A DNA stretch of 64,000 nt from Aequorivita iocasae (GTDB lineage: Bacteria > Bacteroidota > Bacteroidia > Flavobacteriales > Flavobacteriaceae), in the NCBI RefSeq assembly GCF_016757735.1, contig NZ_CP068439.1:2294001-2358000 (forward strand), in the 5' to 3' direction. The position numbers and the translations under genes are program-made. The notes under the pieces were generated by a model. The model had not been told where the DNA came from. It worked only from the letters and a program-made list of their open reading frames with translations, and did not search any database. Position 1 is the first letter of the stretch, and every line of letters begins with the position of its first letter. Below, in pieces: positions 42,612 to 51,246 of this stretch.

Positions 42612-44666
42612 TCATCTTAGTCGCACCCGCGCATCAACAGCAACAATACTTTTCCAGGTGCCAATCAAGGGATTGATGTCCATTTCGGTAATTTCCGGGA
42701 CAGCTTCTGCCAAAGCCGAAAGCCGTTGGATGATTTCCACAAATTGGTTTTCGTCAACGCCCTCTCGGCCCCGCGCACCCTGAATGAGTTTATACCCGCG
42801 AAGCGATTGGACCATTTGCTGGGCTTCGTTTTTTGAAATAGGGCTTAAACCCGCCGAAACATCGTTCAGCACTTCTATAAATATCCCGCCCAAACCGCAA
42901 AGTATAGTATGGTTGAAACCTGGCTCTTTCATTACGCCCACAAACAGTTCCAGTCCCGCCAGTTGCGGCTGTACCATTACTGCCCTTGCGGAATCTATTT
43001 GCATCAGCCTATCAAAGGTTTCCGAAACTTCTTCTTTGGAAGTAATGTTCAGCACTACACCTTTTGCATCACTTTTGTGGAGTGGACCCACAACTTTCAT
43101 CACCACAGGAAATTCCAGGGAATCCATCGCGGCGAGCAGGTTTTCCTTTGAATTTTCCACCAGTTCCATAACCCGTGGAATTCCAGCCGCATCTAACAGC
43201 TTCTGCGTTTGGGGGGCATCCAAATAACCCTCGGAGGCCGTATCGATAACGCCTCGTATTTTTTCGATGTCAATTTTCGGGAGTGAAATTGCTTCGGAAA
43301 CAGGTTCCGGCGTATTGAAAACCTGGGAGAGAGCTTTCCCCAAAACCACTTCATCGGGGAAGTTGATGTGCCCTTTCTTCAAAAATGATTGAATTTCACG
43401 TTGCGCATTCACCACGGAAGGCAGCACAGGAAAAATGGGCTTGTTACAGATTTCGAGTTTGACGCTCAACACATTATAAACATTTTCCACATCAAAAAGT
43501 CCCGGACTGCCGAAAACCACGGCCATCGCGTCTATGTTGTCAAATTTGTGTTCGCAGTAATCGATGATGATACCCAATTGTTCGGCAGTGCCCGTGGCCA
43601 AAAAATCGATGGGGTTGGCTACGGAAGAGCCGGGGTAGAGAAAGGTTTTCAGCTTTTCGGCATCAGGTCCGGATATTTCGGGAACTTTTAGGCCGCCTTT
43701 TGAAAGCTCATCGGCCAGCATCACCGCCGACCCGCCGGCGTGGGTAATGATGGCAATGTTTTTCCCCTCCAGTTTTTTGTAGTTGAAAATTGAGGCCACG
43801 CTCAACAGTTCCTCGCGGCTGCTGCAATACACAATCCCCGCTTTGTGGAATAGTGCGCGCACCGTCATATCGCTACTCGCAATCGCTCCAGTATGCGAAG
43901 TGGCGGCACGACTTCCTTCGGTAGTGCTCCCTGCTTTAATGGCCGCTATTTTCGCACCTTTTTTTATGAGGGACGAAGCGTGTTTCAGCAGCTTTTGCGG
44001 ATTGGAAATAGTTTCGAGATACAGCAATTTAATCAACGGGTCTTTTTCGGCATCGAAGTTTTCGTCCATATATTCCAAAATATCCTCAACGCCCGTCTGG
44101 GCTGCATTTCCAACGGAAAATACGTTCACGAAGGAAACGCCCAGCGCCATTCCGGCTTCCATAATAAAGACTGCCGTGGCGCCCGACCCCGAAATGAGGT
44201 CGCAACCCTTTGGGTTGAACTGCGGCACGGGAGCGGTAAAAACGCCTTTGTAATTTTCGGTGATTACGCCGATGCAGTTTGGGCCAATCAGGCAACCATC
44301 AACCGAATTGACTGTCAAAACTATCTGCTGTTCCCATTGTTTTCCCTGTTCGCCCGCTTCGCCAAAACCTGCGGAAATGATTATAAAAGCCTTCGTGTTT
44401 TTTTCTTCGGCTAAAATTTTTACCGTTTCGGGACAATATTTTGCGGGAATGGCAAGAATGGCGAGGTCAGTTTCGGGAATTTCCTTTACTTCAGAAAAAC
44501 TCTTTATGCCTTGAACCCTTTCTTCCTTTGGGTTCACCGCGTAAAGATTTCCCGCAAACCCTCCGGCAAGAATATTTTTAAGCATATTGCCACCGGGCTT
44601 TTTGGTATCATTGGAAGCACCGATTATGGCGATACTTTTCGGATTTAGTAGTTGGTTGTTGACCAT
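42612..44666 (-). CDS. ADP-forming acetate/acyl-CoA ligase, fused alpha-beta
   Basis: A 684-residue NDP-forming acyl-CoA synthetase. The N-terminal CoA-binding Rossmann domain starts NPKSIAIIGASNDTKKPGG; the ligase CoA domain holds the phospho-His in RAATSHTGAIASSD; the C-terminal ATP-grasp (about 470-684) includes FPVVMKVVGPLHKSDAKGVV and LGGIFIEVLNDVS. It converts acetyl-CoA (or another acyl-CoA) plus ADP and phosphate to acid plus ATP, a substrate-level ATP yield useful when respiration is limited. Divergent from norC; the shared spacer operator has a near -7 element, TAATTTCG, at the matching 33-bp distance on this strand. Confidence 0.9.
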   Translation of the reverse strand: MVNNQLLNPKSIAIIGASNDTKKPGGNMLKNILAGGFAGNLYAVNPKEERVQGIKSFSEVKEIPETDLAILAIPAKYCPETVKILAEEKNTKAFIIISAGFGEAGEQGKQWEQQIVLTVNSVDGCLIGPNCIGVITENYKGVFTAPVPQFNPKGCDLISGSGATAVFIMEAGMALGVSFVNVFSVGNAAQTGVEDILEYMDENFDAEKDPLIKLLYLETISNPQKLLKHASSLIKKGAKIAAIKAGSTTEGSRAATSHTGAIASSDMTVRALFHKAGIVYCSSREELLSVASIFNYKKLEGKNIAIITHAGGSAVMLADELSKGGLKVPEISGPDAEKLKTFLYPGSSVANPIDFLATGTAEQLGIIIDYCEHKFDNIDAMAVVFGSPGLFDVENVYNVLSVKLEICNKPIFPVLPSVVNAQREIQSFLKKGHINFPDEVVLGKALSQVFNTPEPVSEAISLPKIDIEKIRGVIDTASEGYLDAPQTQKLLDAAGIPRVMELVENSKENLLAAMDSLEFPVVMKVVGPLHKSDAKGVVLNITSKEEVSETFDRLMQIDSARAVMVQPQLAGLELFVGVMKEPGFNHTILCGLGGIFIEVLNDVSAGLSPISKNEAQQMVQSLRGYKLIQGARGREGVDENQFVEIIQRLSALAEAVPEITEMDINPLIGTWKSIVAVDARVRLR

Positions 44667-44722
44667 ATTTTTTAGAAATGAAGTTGAAATGCAAAGTGAA
44701 TTCGAGGGATTTTTGGGAAGTA

Positions 44723-44796
44723 CGAAATTAAAAGATGTTTAAGTCCTAAAAACTGATAAATATCATATTTCGCACAGCAGTGAAAAGGTATTTTTA
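44723..44796. promoter_or_regulatory. norCB promoter, FNR/CRP-like operator, with possible divergent promoter
   Basis: Operator TGATAAATATCA (44754-44765) followed by TATTT. On the plus strand the -7 element TATTTTTA (44789-44796) is centred exactly 33 bp away and drives norC; the transcript would start near 44800. On the minus strand TAATTTCG (44730 to 44723) is at the same distance with one mismatch in TTTG and may drive the acyl-CoA ligase. Confidence 0.7.
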
Positions 44797-44818
44797 TGCC
44801 CAAATAATTCAAATTGAA

Positions 44819-45250
44819 ATGGTCTCCAATCCAAGGCCTTATATTTTTATTATGGCGATTTTGCTCGCCCTTTTCGGCTTTTATAACTATGTAATCTATA
44901 ATACCGACGGCTACGTGGCCGTCGAAAAGTTATCTCCAGTGGCAGTGAAAGGCCAGCAGCTGTTCCAAAGCAACCGTTGTTGGTCCTGTCACCAATTGTA
45001 CGGTTTGGGCGGATATTTGGGTCCCGATTTAACCAACGTGTATTCTACAGAAGGCAAAGGCCCAAACTATATAAAAGCGTTTTTGAACAGCGGGGTGAAG
45101 AGTATGCCGCAATTCCATTTTACCGAAGAAGAAAAGGATGCCCTCGTGGAATACCTGAAACAGGTGGATGAAACGGGCATTTATCCAAATTATGACGCCG
45201 AGATTGAGGCCACGGGCTGGGTTAAAATAAAGTATCGAAATGAAGAATAA
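44819..45250 (+). CDS. norC: Nitric oxide reductase cytochrome c subunit
   Basis: A 143-residue protein with one N-terminal membrane anchor (about 8-25) and a periplasmic cytochrome c domain. The haem motif is CWSCH (residues 54-58) followed by QLYGLGGYLGPDLTNVY, the typical NorC context; the axial Met is probably in VKSMPQFHF. It delivers electrons to NorB. I start at ATG 44819: the GTG at 44780 lies upstream of the predicted transcription start. The end overlaps norB by 11 bases. Confidence 0.9.
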   Translation: MVSNPRPYIFIMAILLALFGFYNYVIYNTDGYVAVEKLSPVAVKGQQLFQSNRCWSCHQLYGLGGYLGPDLTNVYSTEGKGPNYIKAFLNSGVKSMPQFHFTEEEKDALVEYLKQVDETGIYPNYDAEIEATGWVKIKYRNEE

Positions 45251-46565
45251 AGTGCCGCTCTATTTCTTGTTGTTTGCGCTCACCGCCCTGTTTTTAGGCA
45301 TGCTCTTTGGGCTTACCGCATCGTTTCAATACCTCTTGCCCGATTTTTTAAAGGAAACCGTTCCCTTCTCCAAACTGCGGCCCTTTCACGTTACTTCGGA
45401 AACTTCGTGGATTGTGCTCGCCGCCACGGGCAGCATCTATTTCTTTATCGCTTCGGTTGAGAAATTTGAACTTTTCTCGCGCAAATTACAATCGCTGCAT
45501 TTCATACTTTTCCTGTTAACGGGCGTCGCCATTTATTTCTCTTTTGCTTTCGATTATACCGAGGGGCGCGAATATTTTGCCTTCAAACCCATTTTGATGA
45601 TCCCGATATTACTGGGCTGGGTACTTTTCGGTATCAATTATTTCAAGACGCTTTATACCAATATGAAAGGCTGGCCCGTCTATTTTTGGATGTGGGGCAC
45701 GGGCATCGTTTTTATGTGCTACCATTTGATGGAGGCGCATTTTTGGCTGTTCGATTTTTTTAGGTTGCATTTTATAAAGGATTTTGCCGTACAATGGAAA
45801 TCCACCGGCTCGTTTACGGGCTCGTGGAATATGCTGGTTTACGGTATTTCAATTTATCTGATGTCCAAAATCAAAAAGGATACCGACGTGGCTACCAATA
45901 AAATGGCGTTTTTCTTCTACTTTTTGGGACTCACCAATTTGATGTTCGGCTGGGCGCACCATACCTATTTACTGCCCACACAGCCGTGGATCCGCTACGT
46001 TGCCTATGCGATAAGTATGACCGAGTGGATTGTTTTGGCGTCGATTATTTACAATTGGAAACGCTCTGTTTTAAAGGTAGAAAAGGAAAACCACCCAATG
46101 GCTTATCGGTTTCTGCTGGCAACCGATTTCTGGATTTTTATAAATATTATTTTGGCGCTGTTGTTCTCCATTCCTGCCATCAATTTCTTTACCCACGGCA
46201 CGCATATTACGGTGGCGCATTCTATGGGAACCACGATCGGCATTAACACGACGATACTTTTTTCGGCGCTATTTTTTATTGCCTATTCTTTGCGGCCAAC
46301 GTTTCAAACCGATACCAAATGGGTGAAGCGCGGTTTTGTGACCTTCAATATTTCGCTATTTATCTTTTTCATTTCGCTGATAATTGCCGGAGCCAAGCGC
46401 AGCTACTGGATGTACGTTTCTAAGGAAGAATCGTTTGCTGAAATGCAGGATTCAATCGTGCCGTACTATATTTCGTTTTTCATCTTTGGAATTGGGATTT
46501 TTGTTTCGCTGTTGATCGTTGCAGCGCCTATTTTCAAAGCATTACTTCAAAAAATTAAAACTTGA
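45240..46565 (+). CDS. norB: Nitric oxide reductase large subunit, NorB type with unusual ligands
   Basis: A 441-residue haem-copper-oxidase-family protein with 12 predicted helices that reduces NO to N2O. Conserved elements: His50 in LRPFHVT (low-spin haem ligand), DYTEGREY at about 105, the His pair 240-241 in GWAHHTY and THGTHITVAHSMG near 320-330. Two points differ from the cNOR pattern as I know it: helix VI reads CYHLMEAHFWL (His162, Glu165, His167) rather than H-x3-E, and His327 is followed by Ser-Met where HGH would supply the second low-spin haem ligand. The partner NorC is normal. Its neighbours are nadA-nadB. Confidence 0.88.
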   Translation: MKNKVPLYFLLFALTALFLGMLFGLTASFQYLLPDFLKETVPFSKLRPFHVTSETSWIVLAATGSIYFFIASVEKFELFSRKLQSLHFILFLLTGVAIYFSFAFDYTEGREYFAFKPILMIPILLGWVLFGINYFKTLYTNMKGWPVYFWMWGTGIVFMCYHLMEAHFWLFDFFRLHFIKDFAVQWKSTGSFTGSWNMLVYGISIYLMSKIKKDTDVATNKMAFFFYFLGLTNLMFGWAHHTYLLPTQPWIRYVAYAISMTEWIVLASIIYNWKRSVLKVEKENHPMAYRFLLATDFWIFINIILALLFSIPAINFFTHGTHITVAHSMGTTIGINTTILFSALFFIAYSLRPTFQTDTKWVKRGFVTFNISLFIFFISLIIAGAKRSYWMYVSKEESFAEMQDSIVPYYISFFIFGIGIFVSLLIVAAPIFKALLQKIKT

Positions 46566-46571
46566 TTCCCG

Positions 46572-47498
46572 ATGGATTTACTTCAAAAAATAACTGAACT
46601 GAAAAAGCAGAAAAATGCTGTAATCCTCGCGCACTATTACCAAGTGCCAGAAATACAGGAGGTGGCCGATTATGTGGGCGACAGTTTGGGCCTTTCGCAA
46701 AAAGCTGCGGAAACCAATGCCGAAATGATCGTTTTTGCCGGCGTGCATTTTATGGCCGAGACCGCAAAGATTTTGAACCCCGACAAAAAAGTTTTATTGC
46801 CCGATTTGCTGGCGGGTTGCTCGCTGGCAGATTCGTGTCCGCCCGATGCTTTCCGGACATTGGTGGAAGCGCATCCGGACCATATGGTGATAACGTACGT
46901 GAATTGTTCTGCGGAAGTAAAAGCCTTGAGCGATATAATCTGTACCTCTTCCAATGCCGAAAAAATTGTGAATTCCGTGCCAAAGGACGTTCCGATTATT
47001 TTTGCGCCCGATAAAAATCTGGGGAAACATATTCAGAAGAAAACCGGACGGAAAATGCTGCTTTGGGACGGTGCCTGCATTGTGCACGAAGCATTTTCGA
47101 TGGATAAATTGCTAAAACTTTACAAAGAGCACCCGGGTTCAAAAATTATTGCGCACCCCGAAAGTGAGAGCCATATTTTGGAGACCGCAACTTATATCGG
47201 TTCCACGGCGGGCATGATTGATTATGTGAAAATGCATCCTGCGGAAAAATTTATAGTCGCCACCGAAGCCGGAATCCTCCATAAAATGCAGCAAGAAGTA
47301 CCGCAGGCAATATTGATTCCCGCACCCGCCGAAGAGGACAACACTTGCGCGTGCAGCGAATGCGCATTTATGAAAATGAATACGTTACAAAAACTCTACA
47401 ATTGTTTGCTGAACGAAACCCCGCAGATAGAGGTTTCGGAGGAAATACGAAAAAAAGCCATTCTGCCCATTGAGCGAATGCTGGAACTATCAAAATAA
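46572..47498 (+). CDS. nadA: Quinolinate synthase
   Basis: A 308-residue [4Fe-4S] enzyme that condenses iminoaspartate and dihydroxyacetone phosphate to quinolinate in NAD biosynthesis. The start [19 protein letters not shown] is diagnostic. Three cluster cysteines lie in [22 protein letters not shown] and [11 protein letters not shown]. The gene starts 6 bases after norB and its stop overlaps the start of nadB, so it appears to be transcribed with norCB. NO attacks such clusters, which may explain the placement. Confidence 0.95.
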   Translation: MDLLQKITELKKQKNAVILAHYYQVPEIQEVADYVGDSLGLSQKAAETNAEMIVFAGVHFMAETAKILNPDKKVLLPDLLAGCSLADSCPPDAFRTLVEAHPDHMVITYVNCSAEVKALSDIICTSSNAEKIVNSVPKDVPIIFAPDKNLGKHIQKKTGRKMLLWDGACIVHEAFSMDKLLKLYKEHPGSKIIAHPESESHILETATYIGSTAGMIDYVKMHPAEKFIVATEAGILHKMQQEVPQAILIPAPAEEDNTCACSECAFMKMNTLQKLYNCLLNETPQIEVSEEIRKKAILPIERMLELSK

Positions 47499-49072
47499 TG
47501 CTGGAAACCAATTTTTTGATCATCGGTTCGGGCGCTGCGGGTTTAACACTCGCAGTGAAACTTGCTACGGAATTTCCGAAGAAAAAAATCACGGTCGTAA
47601 CCAAAGCCCATCAATCGGAATCGAACACCAAATATGCCCAAGGCGGCGTAGCTGCAGTTTTTGATTTAAAGGAAGATTCCTTTCAAAAACATATTGAGGA
47701 TACGCTGATTGCCGGCGACGGACTTTGCGACAAAACCGTTGTGGAAATGGTCATAAAAGAGGGGCCAAAAAGATTGCGCGAACTGATGGATTGGGGCGCT
47801 AAATTTGACACCGATGCCGACGGCGAACTCACGCTGGGCAGGGAAGGAGGCCATTCAAAATTTAGGGTAATACACCATAAAGATACGACGGGAAACGAGA
47901 TTGAGCGCACGCTTTTGGAACGCGTCAATCAACTACCAAATATAACTTTGCTGCCACATCATTTTGCGATAGATTTGATAACCGAGCATCACTTTTCCGA
48001 AGAAAGGACTGAAAATCTTTCGTGTTACGGCGCCTATGTTTTGGACCAAATTTCCGAGAATATTTTTACGATAAAGGCCGACTGTACCACGCTGGCTTCC
48101 GGGGGAATGGGGCAGGTTTACGGGCACACCACCAATCCTGCGGTTGCAACGGGCGATGGCATTGCGATGGCCTATCGCGCAAAGGCGCGCATCCAAAATA
48201 TGGAGTTTATACAGTTTCACCCAACGGCGCTGTACGACGGAAATAACGGCGCTTCATTTTTGATTTCGGAAGCTGTGCGTGGCTTTGGAGCATTTCTTCG
48301 GAATAAAAAGGGCGAACGATTTATGTTGGAATATGATGAACGCGGCGAATTGGCTTCCCGCGATATCGTTTCGCGGGCTATAGATTCTGAAATGAAAAAA
48401 TCGGGCGACGATTGTGTTTTTTTGGATTGTACGCATTTGGATAGTGTCGATTTCAAAAAACACTTCCCAACTATTTTTGAAACCTGTTTGCAGCGAAACA
48501 TTAATGTGGCAAAAGATTGGATTCCCGTAGTTCCGGCATCGCATTATTTGTGCGGTGGGGTGGTGGTTGATATGTATGGAAAGACTTCGGTGGAAAATCT
48601 TTTTGCCTGTGGCGAATGCTCTTGCACCGGCTTGCATGGTGCCAATAGACTGGCATCCAATTCGTTGCTGGAAGCGTTGGTTTATGCGGACCGCATTTTT
48701 CAGTATCTCTGTAAACATAAGCCTTTACGGACGACCAAAGCCATTCCGGAATGGAATGACGAAGGCACGGTTTTGTTGAAAGGTTCTGATGTTCTTCAAC
48801 AAAAAACGGAGCAGTTGCAACGGTTGATGCGACGATATGCAGGCGTGGTTCGGAATAATAGCGATTTAGAAAAAGCATCGGCACAGTTGGAGGTTTTGTA
48901 TTTTGAAATGGAAGCCCTGTACCAAAAACACAAATTAAATACGCCCCTCTCAGAGCTTCGGAATATGGTAAATGTGGCGCATTTGATTATTCAGCAATCC
49001 ATGAATCGTAACGAAAACTGTGGCGGTTATTTTAATGACGATTATAAAACATATATAACAGAAAAATTATGA
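47498..49072 (+). CDS. nadB: L-aspartate oxidase
   Basis: A 524-residue FAD enzyme that oxidises L-aspartate to iminoaspartate for NadA. The FAD motif is IGSGAAGLTLAVKLA; the SNTKYAQGGVAAV, HPTALY and CSCTGLHGANRLASNSLLEALV stretches (the last spread over more than 20 residues, about 372-393) are the family's fumarate-reductase-like signatures. It can use fumarate as acceptor under anoxia, consistent with its place beside norCB. Full length. Confidence 0.95.
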   Translation: MLETNFLIIGSGAAGLTLAVKLATEFPKKKITVVTKAHQSESNTKYAQGGVAAVFDLKEDSFQKHIEDTLIAGDGLCDKTVVEMVIKEGPKRLRELMDWGAKFDTDADGELTLGREGGHSKFRVIHHKDTTGNEIERTLLERVNQLPNITLLPHHFAIDLITEHHFSEERTENLSCYGAYVLDQISENIFTIKADCTTLASGGMGQVYGHTTNPAVATGDGIAMAYRAKARIQNMEFIQFHPTALYDGNNGASFLISEAVRGFGAFLRNKKGERFMLEYDERGELASRDIVSRAIDSEMKKSGDDCVFLDCTHLDSVDFKKHFPTIFETCLQRNINVAKDWIPVVPASHYLCGGVVVDMYGKTSVENLFACGECSCTGLHGANRLASNSLLEALVYADRIFQYLCKHKPLRTTKAIPEWNDEGTVLLKGSDVLQQKTEQLQRLMRRYAGVVRNNSDLEKASAQLEVLYFEMEALYQKHKLNTPLSELRNMVNVAHLIIQQSMNRNENCGGYFNDDYKTYITEKL

Positions 49073-49665
49073 AGACTTTACTAGAAAATTCGGTTAAAAA
49101 AGCAATGGATTATTCCGAATACAACTTGCTTTTTAAACAGTTAGTGGCGGAAGGCCGAACCACTGGTGAACCTACCCAAGAAAAAATTGATTATACAAAA
49201 CTGAACTTTAGCCGTACCAAGCGATTGGATAAAACCGCAGAAATTGCAGAAGAAAGCGTTGAAGTTTTCAAAAATATTTCTGAAAAACAAACATGGCTTG
49301 TAATCAGCGAACCGTGGTGTGGCGATGCCGCGCAAACGCTTCCGATTTTGAACAAGATTGCGCAACTTTCGGAAAACATCGATTTGAAGATTGTGCTTCG
49401 CGATGAAAACCCCGAATTGATGGATGAATTTTTGACCAATGGTTCGCGCTCCATTCCCGTAGTTATTATCCTTGATGAAGATTTCAACGTAATCAATACT
49501 TTCGGTCCGCGCTCGAAGGCCGCGACAAAATTGGTTGCCGATTACAAGGAACATCACGGCAAAATTGACGACGCCTTTAAGGAAATGCTGCAAGTGTGGT
49601 ATAATAATGATAGGGGAGTTTCAATAATTAATGATATTTTGGAAGCTCTGATTGTAAAAGCGTAA
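49069..49665 (+). CDS. Thioredoxin-family protein
   Basis: A 198-residue cytosolic protein: helical N-terminus (about 1-70), then a thioredoxin fold with active-site variant WCGDA (in ISEPWCGDAAQTLP), so only one Cys of the CxxC remains. The cis-Pro is in RSIPVVIIL. It overlaps nadB by 4 bases and is translationally coupled, last of the norCB-nadAB unit. Loss of the second Cys argues against a simple disulfide reductase; a thiol-binding or chaperone role is possible. Many Bacteroidota have this protein. Confidence 0.85.
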   Translation: MKTLLENSVKKAMDYSEYNLLFKQLVAEGRTTGEPTQEKIDYTKLNFSRTKRLDKTAEIAEESVEVFKNISEKQTWLVISEPWCGDAAQTLPILNKIAQLSENIDLKIVLRDENPELMDEFLTNGSRSIPVVIILDEDFNVINTFGPRSKAATKLVADYKEHHGKIDDAFKEMLQVWYNNDRGVSIINDILEALIVKA

Positions 49666-49725
49666 AAGGAATCAAAACGACGATTTGACCCACGACAAAC
49701 AGAATAATTACTATCACTCGGGTTT

Positions 49726-49785
49726 CAAACCGTTGTGCTTCCAACAGTCGTAATTTCAACTGTGGTGGCTACAACCGTCGTGGCT
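49726..49785. repeat. Degenerate 15-bp tandem repeat, four copies
   Basis: Four adjacent 15-mers: CAAACCGTTGTGCTT, CCAACAGTCGTAATT, TCAACTGTGGTGGCT, ACAACCGTCGTGGCT. They share a core of about CAACnGTnGTgg. It lies in the 204-base spacer between the thioredoxin-like gene and the CoA-transferase promoter. Confidence 0.5.
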
Positions 49786-49809
49786 CAAAAGTTCAATTTT
49801 CAAAAAATC

Positions 49810-49852
49810 TGACCAAAGTCATTTTAGAAGCAGATAAGATTCCCAACCTTTG
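49810..49852 (+). promoter_or_regulatory. CoA-transferase promoter, FNR/CRP-like operator
   Basis: Operator TGACCAAAGTCA (49810-49821) followed by TTTTA; -7 element AACCTTTG (49845-49852), TTTG in place but no TA. Centres are exactly 33 bp apart. The same AACCTTTG occurs before ccoI at the same distance. Predicted start near 49856, 14 bases before the ATG. Confidence 0.6.
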
Positions 49853-49869
49853 CATAAAACTTAAAAATT

Positions 49870-51138
49870 ATGCAAATCGTTTCAGCCCAAGAGGCCATAT
49901 CTATAGTAAAATCTAATAATCGCGTATTTTTTCAGGGAGCCGCAATGACGCCCAATTTGTTGATAGACACCTTGTGTGAACGCTATCGCGAACTCAAAAA
50001 TGTAGAAATAATCCAAATCCACACCCACGGTGAGGCTAAATATACACAAGCTCCATACAACGAAGCTTTTAAGCTTTCAAGCTGTTTTGTGGGTGATAAC
50101 GTTCGGAAAGGTGTTAATACTATTCACGGCGATTATATTCCAGTTTTTCTGAGTGAAATCCACTGGCTTTTCAGAAGAAACATCCTGCCTTTGGATGTGG
50201 CTTTCATTCAAGTGTCTACCCCAGACAAACATGGGTATTGCTCATTGGGTGTTTCAGTTGATGTTACCTTGCCTGCCATACAAACAGCAAAACACGTTGT
50301 AGCCCTTATCAACCCAAACGTTCCGCGAACCCATGGCGATGGCATTATTCATATAAAAAATATAGATTTTGCCGTAGAAATTGATGAGCCTATTCACGCA
50401 TCAATATTGGGAACACCAACAGATATTGAAGCTACAATAGGAAGGCATGTTGCTGGATTGGTGGAAGATGGCGCAACGTTACAAATGGGCATTGGCAATA
50501 TTCCAAATGCCGTGCTTCATAATTTGGGCAACCATAAACGATTGGGAATTCACACCGAAATGTTCAGCGACGGAATACTTCCTTTGGTAGAAAAGGGAAT
50601 TATCACTGGGGAAGATAAAGAAATCAAAACTGGCAAAATAGTTACTTGTTTTGCGATGGGTACCCAAAAATTATACGATTTTATTGATGACAACCCAATA
50701 GTGCATTTTAAAGAAGCCGGCTATACAAACGATACTGCTATCATTCGTAAAAACCCAAAGGTAACTGCTATCAATAGCGCCATTGAAATTGATTTGACGG
50801 GACAGGTTTGTGCGGACAGTATTGGTATGTATCAATATTCCGGTGTGGGCGGGCAGATGGATTTTATACGAGGCGCTTCACTTTCAGAAGGAGGAAAGCC
50901 TATTATTGCTATGCCTTCAGTCACTAATAAAGGGATTTCAAAAATTACCCCGTTCTTAAAGGAAGGAGCCAGCGTTACTACCACCAGGGCACACGTTCAT
51001 TATGTGGTTACCGAATATGGAGTAGTTAATCTTTTTGGAAAAGGAATTGAACAGCGGGCGAAGGCACTTATTTCCATTGCGCATCCCGATCACCGGGAAG
51101 CCTTGGAGCGCGAGGCGCGAAAGCGTTTTCATAACTAA
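49870..51138 (+). CDS. Acetyl-CoA hydrolase/transferase family protein
   Basis: A 422-residue family I CoA-transferase of the 4-hydroxybutyrate/acetate CoA-transferase group. The N-terminal half opens QIVSAQEAISIVKSNNRVFF; the glycine-rich oxyanion loop is QMGIGNIPNAVL; the catalytic Glu is in NSAIEIDLTGQVC; GMYQYSGVGGQMDFIRGA completes the site. It moves CoA between acetate and other acids. Monocistronic under an FNR/CRP-like promoter, so carbon flux is adjusted with respiration. Substrate not certain. Confidence 0.88.
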   Translation: MQIVSAQEAISIVKSNNRVFFQGAAMTPNLLIDTLCERYRELKNVEIIQIHTHGEAKYTQAPYNEAFKLSSCFVGDNVRKGVNTIHGDYIPVFLSEIHWLFRRNILPLDVAFIQVSTPDKHGYCSLGVSVDVTLPAIQTAKHVVALINPNVPRTHGDGIIHIKNIDFAVEIDEPIHASILGTPTDIEATIGRHVAGLVEDGATLQMGIGNIPNAVLHNLGNHKRLGIHTEMFSDGILPLVEKGIITGEDKEIKTGKIVTCFAMGTQKLYDFIDDNPIVHFKEAGYTNDTAIIRKNPKVTAINSAIEIDLTGQVCADSIGMYQYSGVGGQMDFIRGASLSEGGKPIIAMPSVTNKGISKITPFLKEGASVTTTRAHVHYVVTEYGVVNLFGKGIEQRAKALISIAHPDHREALEREARKRFHN

Positions 51139-51188
51139 AGTTATAAGGTTACTTTTTTTAAAGTGGATAAAAGGAGCTATTTTTTTAA

Positions 51189-51200
51189 GACAGATTTGTC
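51189..51200. promoter_or_regulatory. Candidate operator before the Rrf2 gene
   Basis: Perfect palindrome GACAGATTTGTC apart from the two central pairs, centred 32 bp before a -7-like TACTTTTA (51223-51230). It does not match TGAYNNNNRTCA. Autoregulation by the Rrf2 protein is possible. Confidence 0.3.
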
Positions 51201-51246
51201 CTTGAATAATATTGTTATTACTTACTTTTAAAGAAAATAAATCTAT

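Noticed and set aside
44780-44818. Longer norC from GTG 44780
   Set aside because: This codon lies upstream of the -7 element (44789-44796), so it would not be in the transcript.
51189-51200. Rrf2 promoter palindrome as a member of the FNR/CRP-like set
   Set aside because: The half-site is GACA, not TGAY, and the centre is 32 bp from the -7-like element.
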